Shown: piece by piece, positions 47,833 to 60,293 of the stretch
How positions within the stretch are numbered: position 1 is the stretch's first letter
Layout of the letters: the number at the start of each line of letters is the position of its first letter
NCBI GenBank assembly: GCA_037974665.1
Contig: CM075771.1
Span: 22,517,425 to 22,581,424, forward strand
DNA: 64,000 nucleotides
Direction of reading: 5' to 3'
Source: Ehretia macrophylla
Taxonomy: Eukaryota; Streptophyta; Magnoliopsida; Boraginales; Ehretiaceae
Translations under genes and position numbers: made by a program
The notes under the pieces: model-generated
The model's database searches: none
Seen by the model: the letters and a program-made list of their open reading frames with translations, nothing else
What the model was told of the DNA's origin: nothing

Positions 47833-48015
47833 CTATAGAAGATGCATGGCTGCAGCAAACCCCTCACATATTGTCCAGTTACATTCCTCCATGACCTCAG
47901 TTATTGCATTTCCTTCATTGAGTGAGGCCATGACTTTCTCCATGATCCAAAGCCTATTGTTTTCCGGAAAGGAAGCAACTTCCCTAGCATAAGGCTTTAT
48001 CCCACCAAGTAGGCT
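47833..48015 (-). pseudogene. Unidentified coding fragment, probable orphan last exon
   Basis: On the minus strand, right after a possible acceptor (TTTTATAGCAG ending at 48016), 60 sense codons run to TAG at 47835..47833. The text has balanced, soluble-protein composition: SLLGGIKPYAREVASFPENN, RLWIMEKVMASLNEGNAITE, VMEECNWTICEGFAAAMHLL. Its codon use and composition differ from the AT-rich junk around it. I do not recognise the family. No upstream exon was found before the LTR element that starts at 48251, so it may be the remnant of a gene broken by that insertion, or a transposon fragment. Confidence 0.4.
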
Positions 48016-48250
48016 CTGCTATAAAATTTGACAATGTCAATAATTTCTATCGGGAGTCGTCTCTTCTATTAATTTTGTGTATACAAAGTTTTGTTTGAGT
48101 GTCTTTTTCCATCTTTCTTAGACCAGTTTTAGAACTGATCATGTCAAAGCTACACACAACGTTTTCTTTATGTACATGCCAATAATATTTCTATTTCTAT
48201 TTTTAGAACTACATGCATATCGAGTTTTGGTGAAGAATCACAATGTATAC

Positions 48251-50453
48251 TGTTGAACTATATGTCCTAAATGCCAATTTCAAGACATAATAATTATATT
48301 ATTTATTTAAATGTGGGCAGTTTATTTAAATATAATTAATGCGATTAATTATTTAAATAAAAGTCCTTAGAATAATATTTATAGATTCTATCCTTAAGAG
48401 TAAGGATATGAGTGACAGAATTTATATTCATAAATATATTCTAAAATAGTCCCCGATCGTAGGATAAATTAATTAGGCGTTAATTTATCCGGAAAGATCG
48501 AATTGCAGTCTACCATCTAAATAATATGAGATATTGATTTAGGCTATTAGTCTTATGTCGTAAAGGTAGATGTATAAGTGCTTGTTGAGAACAAGTGACT
48601 GGACATGACCGCTAATATAACAAATTACATGGAATGGTCAATAATTCGATGTATAAGCATAATGGTGCAATTAGTTCTTAGACCTGAGACACTACGGTTA
48701 TCTTATGTTAGGGGTAACGTGATTTGCTGGTGCAATAAAGCTAGTCCTCATCAAGGATTAGATAATGTACTCAGTGGTTACGATCTATTCCGGCATGGAG
48801 ATAGGTGTGTGTAGATACGGAATCTGTCAATTAGGGATCCTATGCGATCTATTAATTGAGTAACTAGAAATCCTTGGCCGAGGTTGAATAGTAAAAATTG
48901 TTCCACGTATTATTCATAAGTTACTGATTAAGTAGATTTGGACATATGATTGAGTAATAGAGTTTGACGACCCTATTCATGACTCTGGCTCAATCAAAAA
49001 AAATTAGATAGAAGGAATTGATTGCATAATTGTTACTAAAGGGTTCGTAGAATTTCACTTTATTATTAGTTAGGTAGTTGTGATATACTGCAAGGTATCA
49101 CTCACGACTTGCGATAAATAAATTAGAAGAGTTCTAATTAAATATTATTGAATTAATATTATTTCGCTGCCAATTAATTATGAACCCAAAATGTTACACA
49201 CAAATGGAATTTGCAGATTAATTGGATTAGAGAAAAGATTAAATTAATTTTAGGATCGTCCTAATATTAATTTAACTGGGCTCGTAGTAACTTGATATTA
49301 ATCTGGTTATTATGAGTCCAAGACTGGTCTGTTTAAGACTGGCCCATATGTGGCCCTAGGCAGGGGCAGAGGCACACCTACGACTAGGTGTGTCAATGCA
49401 CACCCTGACTTCACCTCTATCCATTGAAATGTAAATTGGTAATTTTACTATTAGGCTATTGGTGTGCAATGGCACACCCTCAAATCTTGGGAAAAAAAAA
49501 ACTTTATTTGTCAATAGAAACAACACCATGAGTGAAAATTTTAACGTTGAGCTCTTGGTGTACAATATCTATCATTTTGTTTTATATAAGGGATTTAAAT
49601 TTATTAGAGTAAGATTGTAAATAATTTTTTTATTTTGTTGCATAAATTTAATTGTATTAAATAATTTACGATTGTATCCATATAAAATAAGTCGTTAGAC
49701 AATTTTAACGAAAAAATTAACAGAATGATCGAAACATAACTCATTTAATAAATTAATGGTTCTGACAAAAAATAGTTAAATAGTCAAAACAAGATTGTAA
49801 TAATAGTTTAATGACTTCTGGAATAATTTATTCCTGAATTTATATTATTTCTTGAATTAAATGTGAAGAGTCATGCCTTGAAGATATTTGTATTATAGAG
49901 TGCTTAAATTAAGCATTGATTTAATTATAGCATAAAAATATAATTTTAAACATAAAATTATTAGTTTTTTTTATATAGTTTATATAAAAACTTTTGCATA
50001 AATTATTGCCCTGAAATCTCGGTTACTGATTTGGATACTGTAGTGCATACCCTAACCTCTAGTGCCTGGCTCCGCCACTGGCCCTAGGTCATGTATGTTT
50101 CCTATATAATGTAATATTCTGACACAGGTTTAGCTAGCACAAAAATCATAGTCAGAATAATATGTAGGATTTCTCTAGAAAACCTAGTGGGGGTGAAATC
50201 CAATCATGGGTGCATATTCTGTGTGGATACTTTCGGAGGCTTCACAATTGGGGAGCTTTGGATCGTTCAGATTCTGCAACAGATTTGTCATGGAAAGATA
50301 ATCCTGAAATCTTTAATGCGTAATTAATGGTTGATTATTTATGCATGATGTAATCTACGTAAATAGCCATGAACGTGATGTATGAATATTATTTGTTTCC
50401 GCTGCGTATTATTTAATTATAAAATTTTTAAATACCATGCACGATTCGCAACA
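48251..50453 (+). mobile_element. Solo LTR of a Copia-type retrotransposon, with nested hAT
   Basis: The element starts TGTTGAACTATATGTCC and ends GATTCGCAACA, so its tips are the inverted pair TGTTG/CAACA. TATAC flanks it on both sides (48246..48250 and 50454..50458), a 5-bp target duplication. Removing the nested hAT and its duplication leaves about 1,475 bp. No primer-binding site, polypurine tract, gag-pol coding or second LTR is present, so it is a solo LTR left by recombination. TTTCCGCTGCG near the 3' end is like Copia LTRs; orientation is set by that motif and is tentative. Confidence 0.75.
49361..50080. mobile_element. Non-autonomous hAT element, nested in the solo LTR
   Basis: The 720-bp element starts CAGGGGCAGAGGCAC; the complement of its right end is CAGTGGCGGAGCCAGGCAC. 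CAG-GGC-GAG termini with an 8-bp target duplication are the hAT pattern, and GCCCTAGG lies on both sides (49353..49360 and 50081..50088). The interior is AT-rich with no transposase. Because it splits the LTR, it inserted after the retrotransposon. Confidence 0.8.
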
Positions 50454-50458
50454 TATAC

Positions 50459-51495
50459 AAGGTTAATGCAAAATTTTGATGTTATTTAGGGGATAAATTA
50501 TATAAATTGTTATTATTTTGTTACAAATATTATTTTTTTCTTGATTACTAGGGTGTGAGGAGAATAATTTAGATTCTCATATCATTATATATTATATTTG
50601 AGATAGATCAAATAGTAAGAATATGACATTCAAACCAGGGAGGAGAGGGTTTTCTGCTAGTATGATATATACTCCTCTTCAATTGTCAATGATATCGTTC
50701 TGTTATCATATTGTGCAAAAAAAAATTGAAGCTACAACGTCATGATCTCAACCAACATAACATGTTGCATGACTATCGATATTCATAGGCTCCACTAACC
50801 TCTGGATGCTCTTGAAGACTTTTTGAAAAAGATTGACAGGGGTGCTTCATCCCTTAGATTTAAATTTTGTAAATCCGGCGTAACCTTCTTGTGATTAAAA
50901 AAAAAAATGTTTAGCTAAAGTAGAAGGTATGTTAAAATATCAATCTAGGGGAATACTTTTAGCCTTAGCTCGTTTTGTTATTCAATCAACTATTTTATTT
51001 TCGATGCTACTAATTAAAAAACATGTAACTTGAAGGATTGCAAGGCCCGCAAATATTGTGAATGTCTACAATAATGTAGGAAATAATCACGGGCAGACCG
51101 ACAGTAGAAGAAGTGACTGTTTTGAAAATTGTTGCAATTTGAATAACACTGTATTCATATAAAGACGATGGATTTAGTCATAGATAATTTAATTTTGTAC
51201 CTTTCATTATTTAAATCAAAATTAGCTCTAGTAAATGGACGTTCGTTGGCTTGGTTTTTATAGATGAGCCGCCTCTTGGCTTATGCTTCACAATATTTGT
51301 CTCGAAGCTCAACCTCATAAATGTCGTTGACCTGAGATTAAAAAAGAGAAAAAATAAAAATAAAAAGAGAAAAAGGAAAAACTCTTAAAAGTCAAACCTC
51401 TAAAAAATATAAAAAACAGCGCAATAAGGCACATTACATGTATCCACTCTTAAAAGGCCTTATTGCTTATTGGTAGTTAGTTATCACATTCACTG
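50459..51495. other. Intergenic, no gene seen
   Basis: AT-rich sequence between the solo LTR and the next MITE. No coding exon, RNA gene or complete element is supported. Confidence 0.4.
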
Positions 51496-51498
51496 TAA

Positions 51499-52134
51499 GG
51501 CCAATTCCAAGAGAGTTTTTACATGACTCTTTATTTTATAGAGAGAAAATTTAAGTAATTGTACTCCAACAGATCCCCTATCTTATTTCCTAAATTGTAG
51601 GGGATCTGTACACTTATTTTCATATTTTCTACGTATAGAAAAAAAATCATCATCCCCTACTCTATCCTCTAAATACTATTCACTGTCAGAAAAATATTAA
51701 AAAATAAAATAAAATAAAAACTTTAAAAATTGAACTCTCCAACGATAACAAATATAATCAAAAAATTAAAAATTATTGGAAAAATTTTAAATCAAACAAT
51801 AAAAAATAATATTTAAAAATAAAAATTTATGTTGGTAATTAAAAATAGAAGATCTCCGAAATATCTATATATATATCTATATATATATATATATATAAAT
51901 TAATGATATGTTTAATTGAAATAAAAGAAGAAAATATTTGAATAAAATAAAAATAGGAAGTCTCTATAATAGGGGAGCTGTTGGAGTGAAACTGAAATAG
52001 GAATTCTATAAACTAATAGATTAATTAAATGTAAGGAAGCTGGTGAAACTCAAATAGAGATCCCTAAATGTAGGAAAAATGTTATAAATCCCCTACATGT
52101 AGGGAGAAAAGTAAGGAAGCTGTTGGAGTTGGCC
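51499..52134. mobile_element. Tourist-like MITE, 636 bp, TAA target duplication
   Basis: The left end GGCCAATTCCAAGAG and the complement of the right end GGCCAACTCCAACAG form the terminal inverted repeat. TAA flanks both ends (51496..51498 and 52135..52137). Sub-terminal repeats of CCCCTACA/TGTAGGGG type recur inside. A (TA)n run lies at about 51860..51897. There is no coding capacity. Confidence 0.75.
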
Positions 52135-52137
52135 TAA

Positions 52138-52330
52138 ATATTTTTGAGATACTTCCTGCTTACTTTTAGCAAAAAAAAAAAATCATATTGCTTAAATTCC
52201 TTTACTAGCCAAGCATCTTAAAAAGCCCCAACAAATATGCCGAAACAAGACCTAAACAATTTGTTATGGCATATCACCCACTTCATACTTTTCATGGCAA
52301 CACAAATCTTGGCTTTTTGTGGGGTTAGTG

Positions 52331-52361
<31 letters not shown>

Positions 52362-53453
52362 GATATTACGTATGACACGATTACTTACAAATATCATGAA
52401 GCAAGTTAGTGGGACATTATACAATATTTGTAGGAAGTGGCTTTGTATGACCACCCCCATTTTCTATAAATAAAAAAAAAGCCAAAAAAGTAAAATGGAT
52501 TAGCAAGAAAAAATAATTAATTAAATTAACAATGCCCATAAACTTTTAAAACTAATAAATGAGGCTGCAGTTAAGAAGAGCACATCCCATCATTTGGTGT
52601 CTCGACTTGACTTGAGCATAATTGAGCCGTATTCAAGTTTGAGCTTTAGTAAATGGGTTTATATTTTTGCTTCAACTTGGACTTTCAATGCGTTATGGAA
52701 ACTTCATCATTCCAATCTTCTCATTCTCCTTCTGTTTCCATCAACAATACGTTATGTCTATTTATTTCTTCATCTACTTTCTTTTCCTTCCAATTATAGC
52801 TTGAAATTAAACACAATTTAGATCTTTAAAAATAATAATTAAAGTGTTAAATGTTGATTTTTGAGAAAATTTGAAGGAGCTCTTGTGTAGCTCTCTGCCC
52901 TAACAGCATTGGATAATTTTGTACTCATTTCCATTTATGATTGAAAATATTTATTGATAAAAGAACGAGATGACATATTATAAAAAAATGATCTTAATTT
53001 TTATAAGTCAGAATAACAATCAATCATACCATGTGTAGATGTAATTCAACTATTTTAGTTTGTATTACAATGCAAATATTATAATCTTTTTAAGTAATAA
53101 TACACACACACACAAAAAAAAATCTTACTAAATATTATTTGTACAAATGATGTGACGCAAGTAGATTGACTTTTTTAAAATTCAGTGGCTCACCTCACAA
53201 CACAAGAAAGAACATAAAAAAACACGATAATTTACAACATATACGCGTTGTGAAGTCTGTTTTTCTTTTCTTGTTCTTTAAATAGAGTAGCATTTTGTTC
53301 CCATTATGCCTCCTTATCTTAGCACACTTTTGTCCACCAAGAAAATGTCAAAATTTGATCCCTCAATATTTGACTTTCAATAGCTTCCAAACGTCGACCT
53401 TTCAATTGTATGAAAACAAGTACAATACTATTCTTATTCCTATTCTTATTCTT
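52138..53453. other. Intergenic, no gene seen
   Basis: AT-rich, with a (TA)n run at 52330..52357 and a short CA run near 53102. Open frames here are low-complexity. Nothing is supported as a gene. Confidence 0.4.
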
Positions 53454-53514
53454 ATATTCAACCCCACTCTCTCTTAGTAATAGATACCATACTATTCAAC
53501 CCCACTTTCTCTTA
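53454..53514. repeat. 39-bp tandem duplication, second copy split by a MITE
   Basis: Copy one, 53454..53492, reads TATTCAACCCCACTCTCTCT, then TAGTAATAGATACCATAC. Copy two starts at 53493 (TATTCAACCCCACTTTCTCT, TA), is interrupted by the MITE at 53515..53849 and resumes at 53853 with GTAATAGATAACATAC. Copy one therefore preserves the uninterrupted target site. Confidence 0.8.
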
Positions 53515-53849
53515 GGCTATTCTCAATGAAGTCTCTAAAATACAAATTTTTTTTAATTTGAGTATTTTTAGAGACTTCGGTCTCTAAAAATAACACTATT
53601 TATGACAAAAGTACGTGGGGTCCACCACTTTTAGCTTAAAAGATGCCAATATAGAGACTCAGTCTCTATTTTTTTCAACAAATTTGTGAAAGAAAATGGA
53701 GACTGGGTCTCTATTTTGACATCTTTTAAGCCAAAAATGATAGACCCCACGTACTTTTGCCATGAATAGTATTATTTTTAGAGACTGGAGTCTCTAAAAA
53801 TACCTAAATTAAAAAAATTTTATATTTGAACACTCCATTAAAGATACCC
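53515..53849. mobile_element. Palindromic Tourist-like MITE, 335 bp, TTA target duplication
   Basis: The whole element folds on itself: TTTTTAGAGAC, GTACGTGGGGTC, and GAGACTCAGTCTCTATTTTT in the left arm meet their complements in the right arm around a centre near 53685. TTA flanks both ends (53512..53514 and 53850..53852). The ends start GGCTATTCTCAATG and, on the complement, GGGTATCTTTAATGG. It sits 519 bp before the PP2C start codon. The hairpin could yield small RNAs. Confidence 0.8.
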
Positions 53850-54139
53850 TTAGTAATAGATAACATACTGAAATTCGCTAACAAATGGAAGGACGTTCAA
53901 AATGCTCCTTTTATAAAATTATAAGTTGTTCCTATCAGCACGTGAATGCACACGCTATGAATAAATAAATATAGAATTCATACCATATTTTGTACTAAAC
54001 AAAAAAACCTCGGAAGATGTTCAAACAATTCAAACCCCACAAAAAAGTAGTTAACATATCCAAAGTCAACTCCGCAGCCCACCATAAACAAATCCTTGTA
54101 ATAAAACCATTATCATTATTCAATACATCTCACTCAAAA

Positions 54140-54242
54140 GTCAACTCTCTCTCTCTCTCTCTTTCTTGCGTTTCATATATCTTCTCCTCATCTCCACACC
54201 ACCTGCTTTGCTTTCAGCTCACATAAATTTCCATAGGCTACC

Positions 54243-54286
<44 letters not shown>

Positions 54287-54367
54287 AATTTCTTTCTCTA
54301 CTCGTATGTATCTATAGATAGAATTTTTACAAGATTTTTTTGCTGTTTCGTTTTGTTTTAGTGGAAG
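54140..54367 (+). promoter_or_regulatory. Pyrimidine-rich leader of the PLL PP2C gene
   Basis: (CT)n runs at about 54147..54163 and 54245..54276 precede the ATG at 54368. CT-rich tracts are common around plant transcription starts and in leaders. A three-codon uORF starts at ATG 54306. No TATA box is assigned. Confidence 0.5.
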
Positions 54368-56760
54368 ATGGGCAATGGTATAGGAAAACTGAATATATGT
54401 TTCGCGGGAGAGTCTCGCCGGCGGCATGACATAGCCGGGGTTTCCGATCCTTCTGATGAAGGCTTTGGTCATTCCTTTTGCTACATCAGGCCCGACCCAC
54501 CTTCCAAGACTCACTTTTCTGACGACCCCACCACCACCCAAACCACGACGACGGCGGCGGCGGCGGTGTTCCGTACAATCTCCGGCGCATCCATCTCGGC
54601 CAACACTTCCACGCCTCTCTCCACCGCCCTCGTCGATATCGGGCCGTATACCAATACCTCCCTCGATAAAGCCTCGGCCTTTGAGAGCTCCAATCTGTTC
54701 TCGTCAATTCCGCTTCTGCCGATTCCGCGGAATTCAGTTTCCTCCTTCGGGTCCGGCCCGATTCCCCGTGTTTTGGGCCCTGGTTCCGGCCCGATCGAGA
54801 GAGGTTTCTTGTCAGGCCCGATTGAGAGGAGCTTCATTTCGGGCCCGTTGGAGAATCAGTACGATCAGTTTCAAAGGTACAGGCCCAGAGCAAAGAAATG
54901 GGCTTATGTTGATAGCTTGAGGAAAGTAATATCAAAATCTCTATGGGGTTCTAGAGAATTAAGCTGTGCCGAAAAGCCCGAAAAGTATAATAATAATAAC
55001 AATAATTATCATGGTTTGGTATTAAGTGGTATTAATAGTAATACCACTAGTAATAGCAACACTTTGAGTAGTCAAGCAAGCCTGTTTGATTACGATTATG
55101 ATGATAATAATGAGTCTTTTGGGAGCCAAAATGTGCAATGGGCACAAGGCAAGGCAGGCGAAGATAGAGTGCATATAGTGATTTCTGAAGAACATGGTTG
55201 GGTTTTTGTTGGGATTTATGATGGATTTAATGGCCCTGATGCTACTGATTTTCTGTTAAATAATCTTTACTCGAATGTCTATAGGGAGCTGAAAGGATTG
55301 TTATGGAATGATAAGTCAGAATCTTGCAAAAATTCAATTTCTAATCAATCTACTGTATCATCATTGGATATGGACTCGAACAAGGAAGAACTTGGGTGGA
55401 AGTTGAGGGCAGCGGAGTTGAACAAATTGGGATCTGATGGTGTGGATAACCATTCAGACGTGTTGAAAGCGTTGTCAGAGGGGTTGAGGAAGACTGAGGA
55501 ATCGTATTTGGAGATAGCAGATGTGATGTTAGTGGAGAATCCGGAGTTGGCGCTGATGGGATCTTGTGTCTTGGTGATGCTGATGAAGGGGGAGGATGTT
55601 TACTTGATGAATGTTGGGGATAGTCGGGCTGTTCTAGCGCAAAAGGTTGAGTCTGATCGTTGGACAGGGAAGGTGGAGAAGGATTTGGAACAGACGAATG
55701 AAGGGCGAGTGAATGATCTTGAAGTATTTGATGTCGATGAATTTAGCAGCTTGCACAATATTCTAACTTGTTGTCAACTTACCTTGGATCATTGTACATC
55801 AGTTAAAGAGGTACAATTTTGTTCTGACCTTATTTGCAAGTGTGATTACTGACTAGTACTGATGAATTATTTACCGAAACTGTCATCTTCATCTACAGGA
55901 AGTTCAAAGGATCAAACGCGAGCATCCAGATGATGCTTCCGCTGTTACAAATGACAGAGTGAAGGGCTCTCTGAAGGTTACTCGTGCTTTCGGCGCTGGC
56001 TTTCTCAAACAGGTGGTATATTGATCTCTGTTCTACATCCCATATAGCAACATGAAATGTGTTACTTGATATTCTCTATTTTGCGAATCATATAACTGAA
56101 GTCCTAAACATATTCAATTTGTTCGAGCAGCATGTAATCGATAGATTTTAGTCGTCTATGTATTATTGACATTACAATGTGTAAAAATGTTGCAGCCTAA
56201 ATGGAACAAGGCGCTTCTGGAGATGTTCAGAATTGACTATGTTGGAAATTCCCCCTACATCTCCTGTTCTCCAGATATGTATCATCACAGACTAGGGCCG
56301 AGAGACAAATTCTTGATTTTGTCCTCAGATGGCCTCTATCAATACTTCACTAATGAAGAAGCCGTCTCTGAAGTTGAGATCTTCTTGTCTACATTCCCTG
56401 AGGGAGATCCTGCACAACACCTCGTTGAAGAAGTATTGTTTCGCGCTGCCAAAAAAGCTGGTATGTGTTGGATTTGCCTTCATTTCTCCCACATTGGGAG
56501 TTTGTTATCCCTTATTCCATTGCATGCGTGTGCACGATCCAATTCCCAACAGTATGAACTTATTCTAACGATATGTGATTATGAACATCAAGAATCATCT
56601 GGACTAATATCTAACGGGCTTAATTTTCTTCTTGGTTATTGCAGGAATGGATTTTCACGAGCTGCTTGATATTCCACAAGGGGACCGGCGAAAGTACCAC
56701 GACGATGTCTCCATAATCATCATCTCTTTCGAAGGAAGGATCTGGCGATCGTCCGTCTAA
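54368..56760 (+). CDS. POLTERGEIST-LIKE protein phosphatase 2C (PLL2/PLL3 region, PLL4/5-like)
   Basis: Four exons: 54368..55810, 55899..56012, 56196..56460 and 56645..56760 (TAA), giving 645 residues. PP2C clade C (POL/PLL) phosphatases remove phosphate from Ser/Thr, act at the plasma membrane, and function in CLAVATA-type meristem and leaf signalling. The start [14 protein letters not shown] has Gly2 for myristoylation. The N-terminal half has [20 protein letters not shown] and repeats of [17 protein letters not shown], typical of the clade. The PP2C domain starts near 255: [31 protein letters not shown], then in exons 2-4 [37 protein letters not shown] and [11 protein letters not shown]. 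The metal-binding Asp residues are kept; His of the usual DGHGG is Phe, as normal in this clade. The N-terminus resembles PLL4/5, while the position next to MT2 and the PAE points to PLL2/PLL3. Length fits PLL2-5. Confidence 0.95.
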
Positions 56761-59700
56761 TTACACATACAATCAAATAGAAAAAAAAATACACAAATTA
56801 ACTGAAAATTAACATTTTTGCTTTTGTTTTCATGATCATGTCTTCATCATGGTGTATATAGTATATAGATAGGCTATATTGTATCGTTGTCAAATTTTGT
56901 AACCGATGCAACCCTTTGAGGCTTCCATCTGACTAGAGGAGGTGCCTGTTGTACGGATTTATACTCAATAGATCGAGCAATCAATTGAGATTCATTGATT
57001 TTTTTTTTTTTTTTTTCACATTGTTAACATCCTTCACATATATCTCATTTTACCTTATTGTCATTGAATTCCCTTTTCTTGTTCTCCTCTCATGGAAGAG
57101 AGATGAAATACTACTTCCGAGTTCGTAATCTAGCTAGAGATTTGATAGATATATTCAAGGGCAGATGCACGTTATCAGTTTTGTAGTCTTTACTGACGTC
57201 ACAAAATATCCAACATATCTTGGTGTTGGAAGTCAAAAAAAATTATTTTACTCTTATAATTTCACTAATTTTAGTGTCCAATATCACATTAAAACAAGCT
57301 TCAAGCTATGATTTAACCATAGTTAAAGAACTCAGGGTAGCAGTAGACCATTTCATCTTGGATCATTCTAGATTGATCATTTCATCTTGGATCATTCTAG
57401 ATCTCTATACACCATAAGAGAGATAGGAAGAAGACTTAAAATGAATTGAATGAAGACACTCACATGAGATTATGCATGCATAGAGTTGAGAGAGGAAAAT
57501 GTTCTTAACAAGTGATAAGGGCTAAAATAGTCTAAGGGCAGAAGAGTAAAATGGTTAACAAGTACCAGGACAAACTCGTAAAATGATCATAATGGATGTC
57601 CCACGCACAAATGATCCCCCGAGCATACATTGGTTCCCAAGCAATAATTCTCATTTTATTTTTATTCATGACCTGGTAGCGGAACTCACACCAAACTAAC
57701 TAAAAAGAGTGAACCACCACTCCATAAGTGGGTAATTGATATATGATATATTCACTTAATAAAAATTTATTAAGTCCTTAAATCCAATCATAGAACCCAT
57801 CACTGACTTGAGCGTCAGAGCTATTCTTCAAGATAAATCTTATGTCACATATTGTTCTTTTTTTACAAGTCTATGATCCGAGGATACAAAATTTGTGTTC
57901 GGGGATCTAGGTCAGATGAATTTTTTACTTTATTAATAAGAATGAGTAATATCATCAAATTTAATGAGATAAGATTTAGTTTAATTTGATTTAATTTAGT
58001 AAATCTAATATCAAATTGGTTTTGCTGGTTGTTTCGCTAATATAAAGTTGCACATATAGTGCATGCAGCCTAAGAAATGTTCTAGATAGAAACCCCCTGA
58101 TGAGCCCCGCATGCAAGCCGTCGTCCACGATGGAAATGGAAATAGTCAACTAAACTCATCATTTGGGCACTAATCTCTACGCGTTTTGGTTATGACTATC
58201 TTAATCCAATCCATTTTTTAGTTAATGCCAAAAGCTTAGACTTTCTACTTGGTATTAAAAAAGTCATTACATGGTGACTTGAGCATATATCCAAGATTCA
58301 TCATGATCTAGTTAAACATCACTCAATTACTCACATATATATATTTTTAATAACGATGAATTCATTCTAAATACGATTATATTAATTTTATTTTATAATT
58401 ATAAATTTTATGATGTAATAACTGTTATAACCCATCATTCAAATCAATTATAAGTCAAGTAATATTTATAATCAAAAAATATTACTTTAAATTTAAAATA
58501 TTTGATTATAAATAGATATATAATGAGTTATTACCCGCCTATTAATCTATCATTGCTGGATTGTTAATCTAGTAGAAACTCCACTAAGAGTGCAACAATG
58601 AAACAGTTGGCCACCACCAGCCGAAAAAAAGGTTTCCGTTGGCCAACTTTGGAGTAATTTGATTGGTGGTATGTTGGAGGATGATGTAAAGGACAACAAT
58701 ATGGGTAGGTTATTACATTGATGAAACACAAAAGTCAAATTAATTCATGATGTAGCTTAAACATTTGACAGTCGCTTGTGGTTTTGGTATTCATCCCTAG
58801 CCATCTCGTGACCTACTAAATTAAATTAACGTTTATTTAAAAGGATGGTTGGGTTTTCATATTTGGACTATCACAATCAAACGACTATCGTTGGAACCAG
58901 TGAGGTGATAGTGATGGTTTGTTTTCTTTTACCTAAATATAGCCAATGCGTAAATTAGTATGATTTTCTAAGGTTTTCAACAGTTTACTAGGGAACAGAA
59001 TCCATGAAAAAATGGGTTCCCACATTATTGGAAGGGGCTTGAAATCATTGACTGATCACAGTTTCTTTTTTTTATATATATATATATATGGCCAAAACTG
59101 TAACTCCAATTCAAAACTTTTAATTACAATTAGTTATTACTCGAGCATTTTACTTAATTTTTAGGTGCGAGACCGATCACAATTTGGAAAAAGATAATTC
59201 TAATATCCAATGCCACTCGTCTAAGATCATTCAACTTGAAATGATGGGTCAAGCTGGTGAACGGGAAAGTCTGGTCCTCCGGCTCAAATATGCGCATGGG
59301 TTAGACCTAATCCTTCCAAATGATCAGGTCATTTTTTAGGTTTTTCATCAAATGTGTTTTCTGATTTTTGTCGTAGATTTCAATTGGATTACTATTTTCA
59401 TTTTTTAATGATGAAGAACACTATTGGAAAGTTTTTTAGGATCAATTTAGGATTAAAATCTCAAAACACTTGTCTCGGTTAAAAAAAAACAACGAAAAAA
59501 GTACTATGAAAAATAGCCTCTACATTGATTGAAAGATTATTCATAAACAAGTAGATCGATCCATACCTTAAGCGTTTCACCACTAAACTAACCATTGCAG
59601 TTAAAACTGGATTACCAATCATAGATGGTCAAATCCGACTATGATCCGTCTCTCACAAACACGCAGAGATCTTTTCTTTTACATGGGCTAGTTAGTTAGT

Positions 59701-60293
59701 CTCTTCCTCGGTGCACATTTTCAGCCAGTAGAAAATTGTTGTTGATGCTTATGAATTTTTTGAACAGGAAAAAAAGAGTTCAGGTAAATACTTGATGTCG
59801 GCATTGAAATAAATGCTGATGATGATAACGTCAAACCAAACAAATAAATCCTGAAAGCTGATAAAAAGTGTCTACCCACTTGTCTTGTAAGACTTGACTT
59901 CATCTGTGAACTTTCAAATCCAAGTCATTTTATGCATTAATTGTCTAAAGATGAGCGTCCAAAATACAAGAAAAAGAAGAATAGGCAAGATCACAACTGT
60001 CATTTCTTTCCTTTCTACATTGACTGGCTACGCACCCCGGGCAATACGCACGCCTAGGCTGGGGGTGGGGGGACTCTTTTAGAAACGCAAGAGAAATCTC
60101 TAGAAAGACGATGAATTCAGTTCGAGATTCCAAGTGCAGAAAAGTCGAGTATGCTCTGTGCTTGTTTGCATGAAAACTTGCACCAGATGGTTCATCTGGT
60201 GCACACCAATTATCCAGAACCAGTGCTTCAGCACAAGGTATGATACTTATTGGAAGATGAGAGCAAGAAATCAGTATCTGCAAAGTTGCCAGT
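56761..60293. other. Intergenic region between the PP2C and pectin acetylesterase genes
   Basis: Contains the PP2C 3'UTR at the left and the convergent esterase 3'UTR at the right. In between, a 27-bp direct repeat (ATTTCATCTTGGATCATTCT, AGAT...) sits at about 57349..57402 and a (TA)n run at about 59073..59088. No coding exon chain is seen. Confidence 0.4.

Noticed and set aside
58550..58738. Possible coding fragment on either strand near 58.6 kb
   Set aside because: No family resemblance, no splice sites in the right places and frames broken on both strands.
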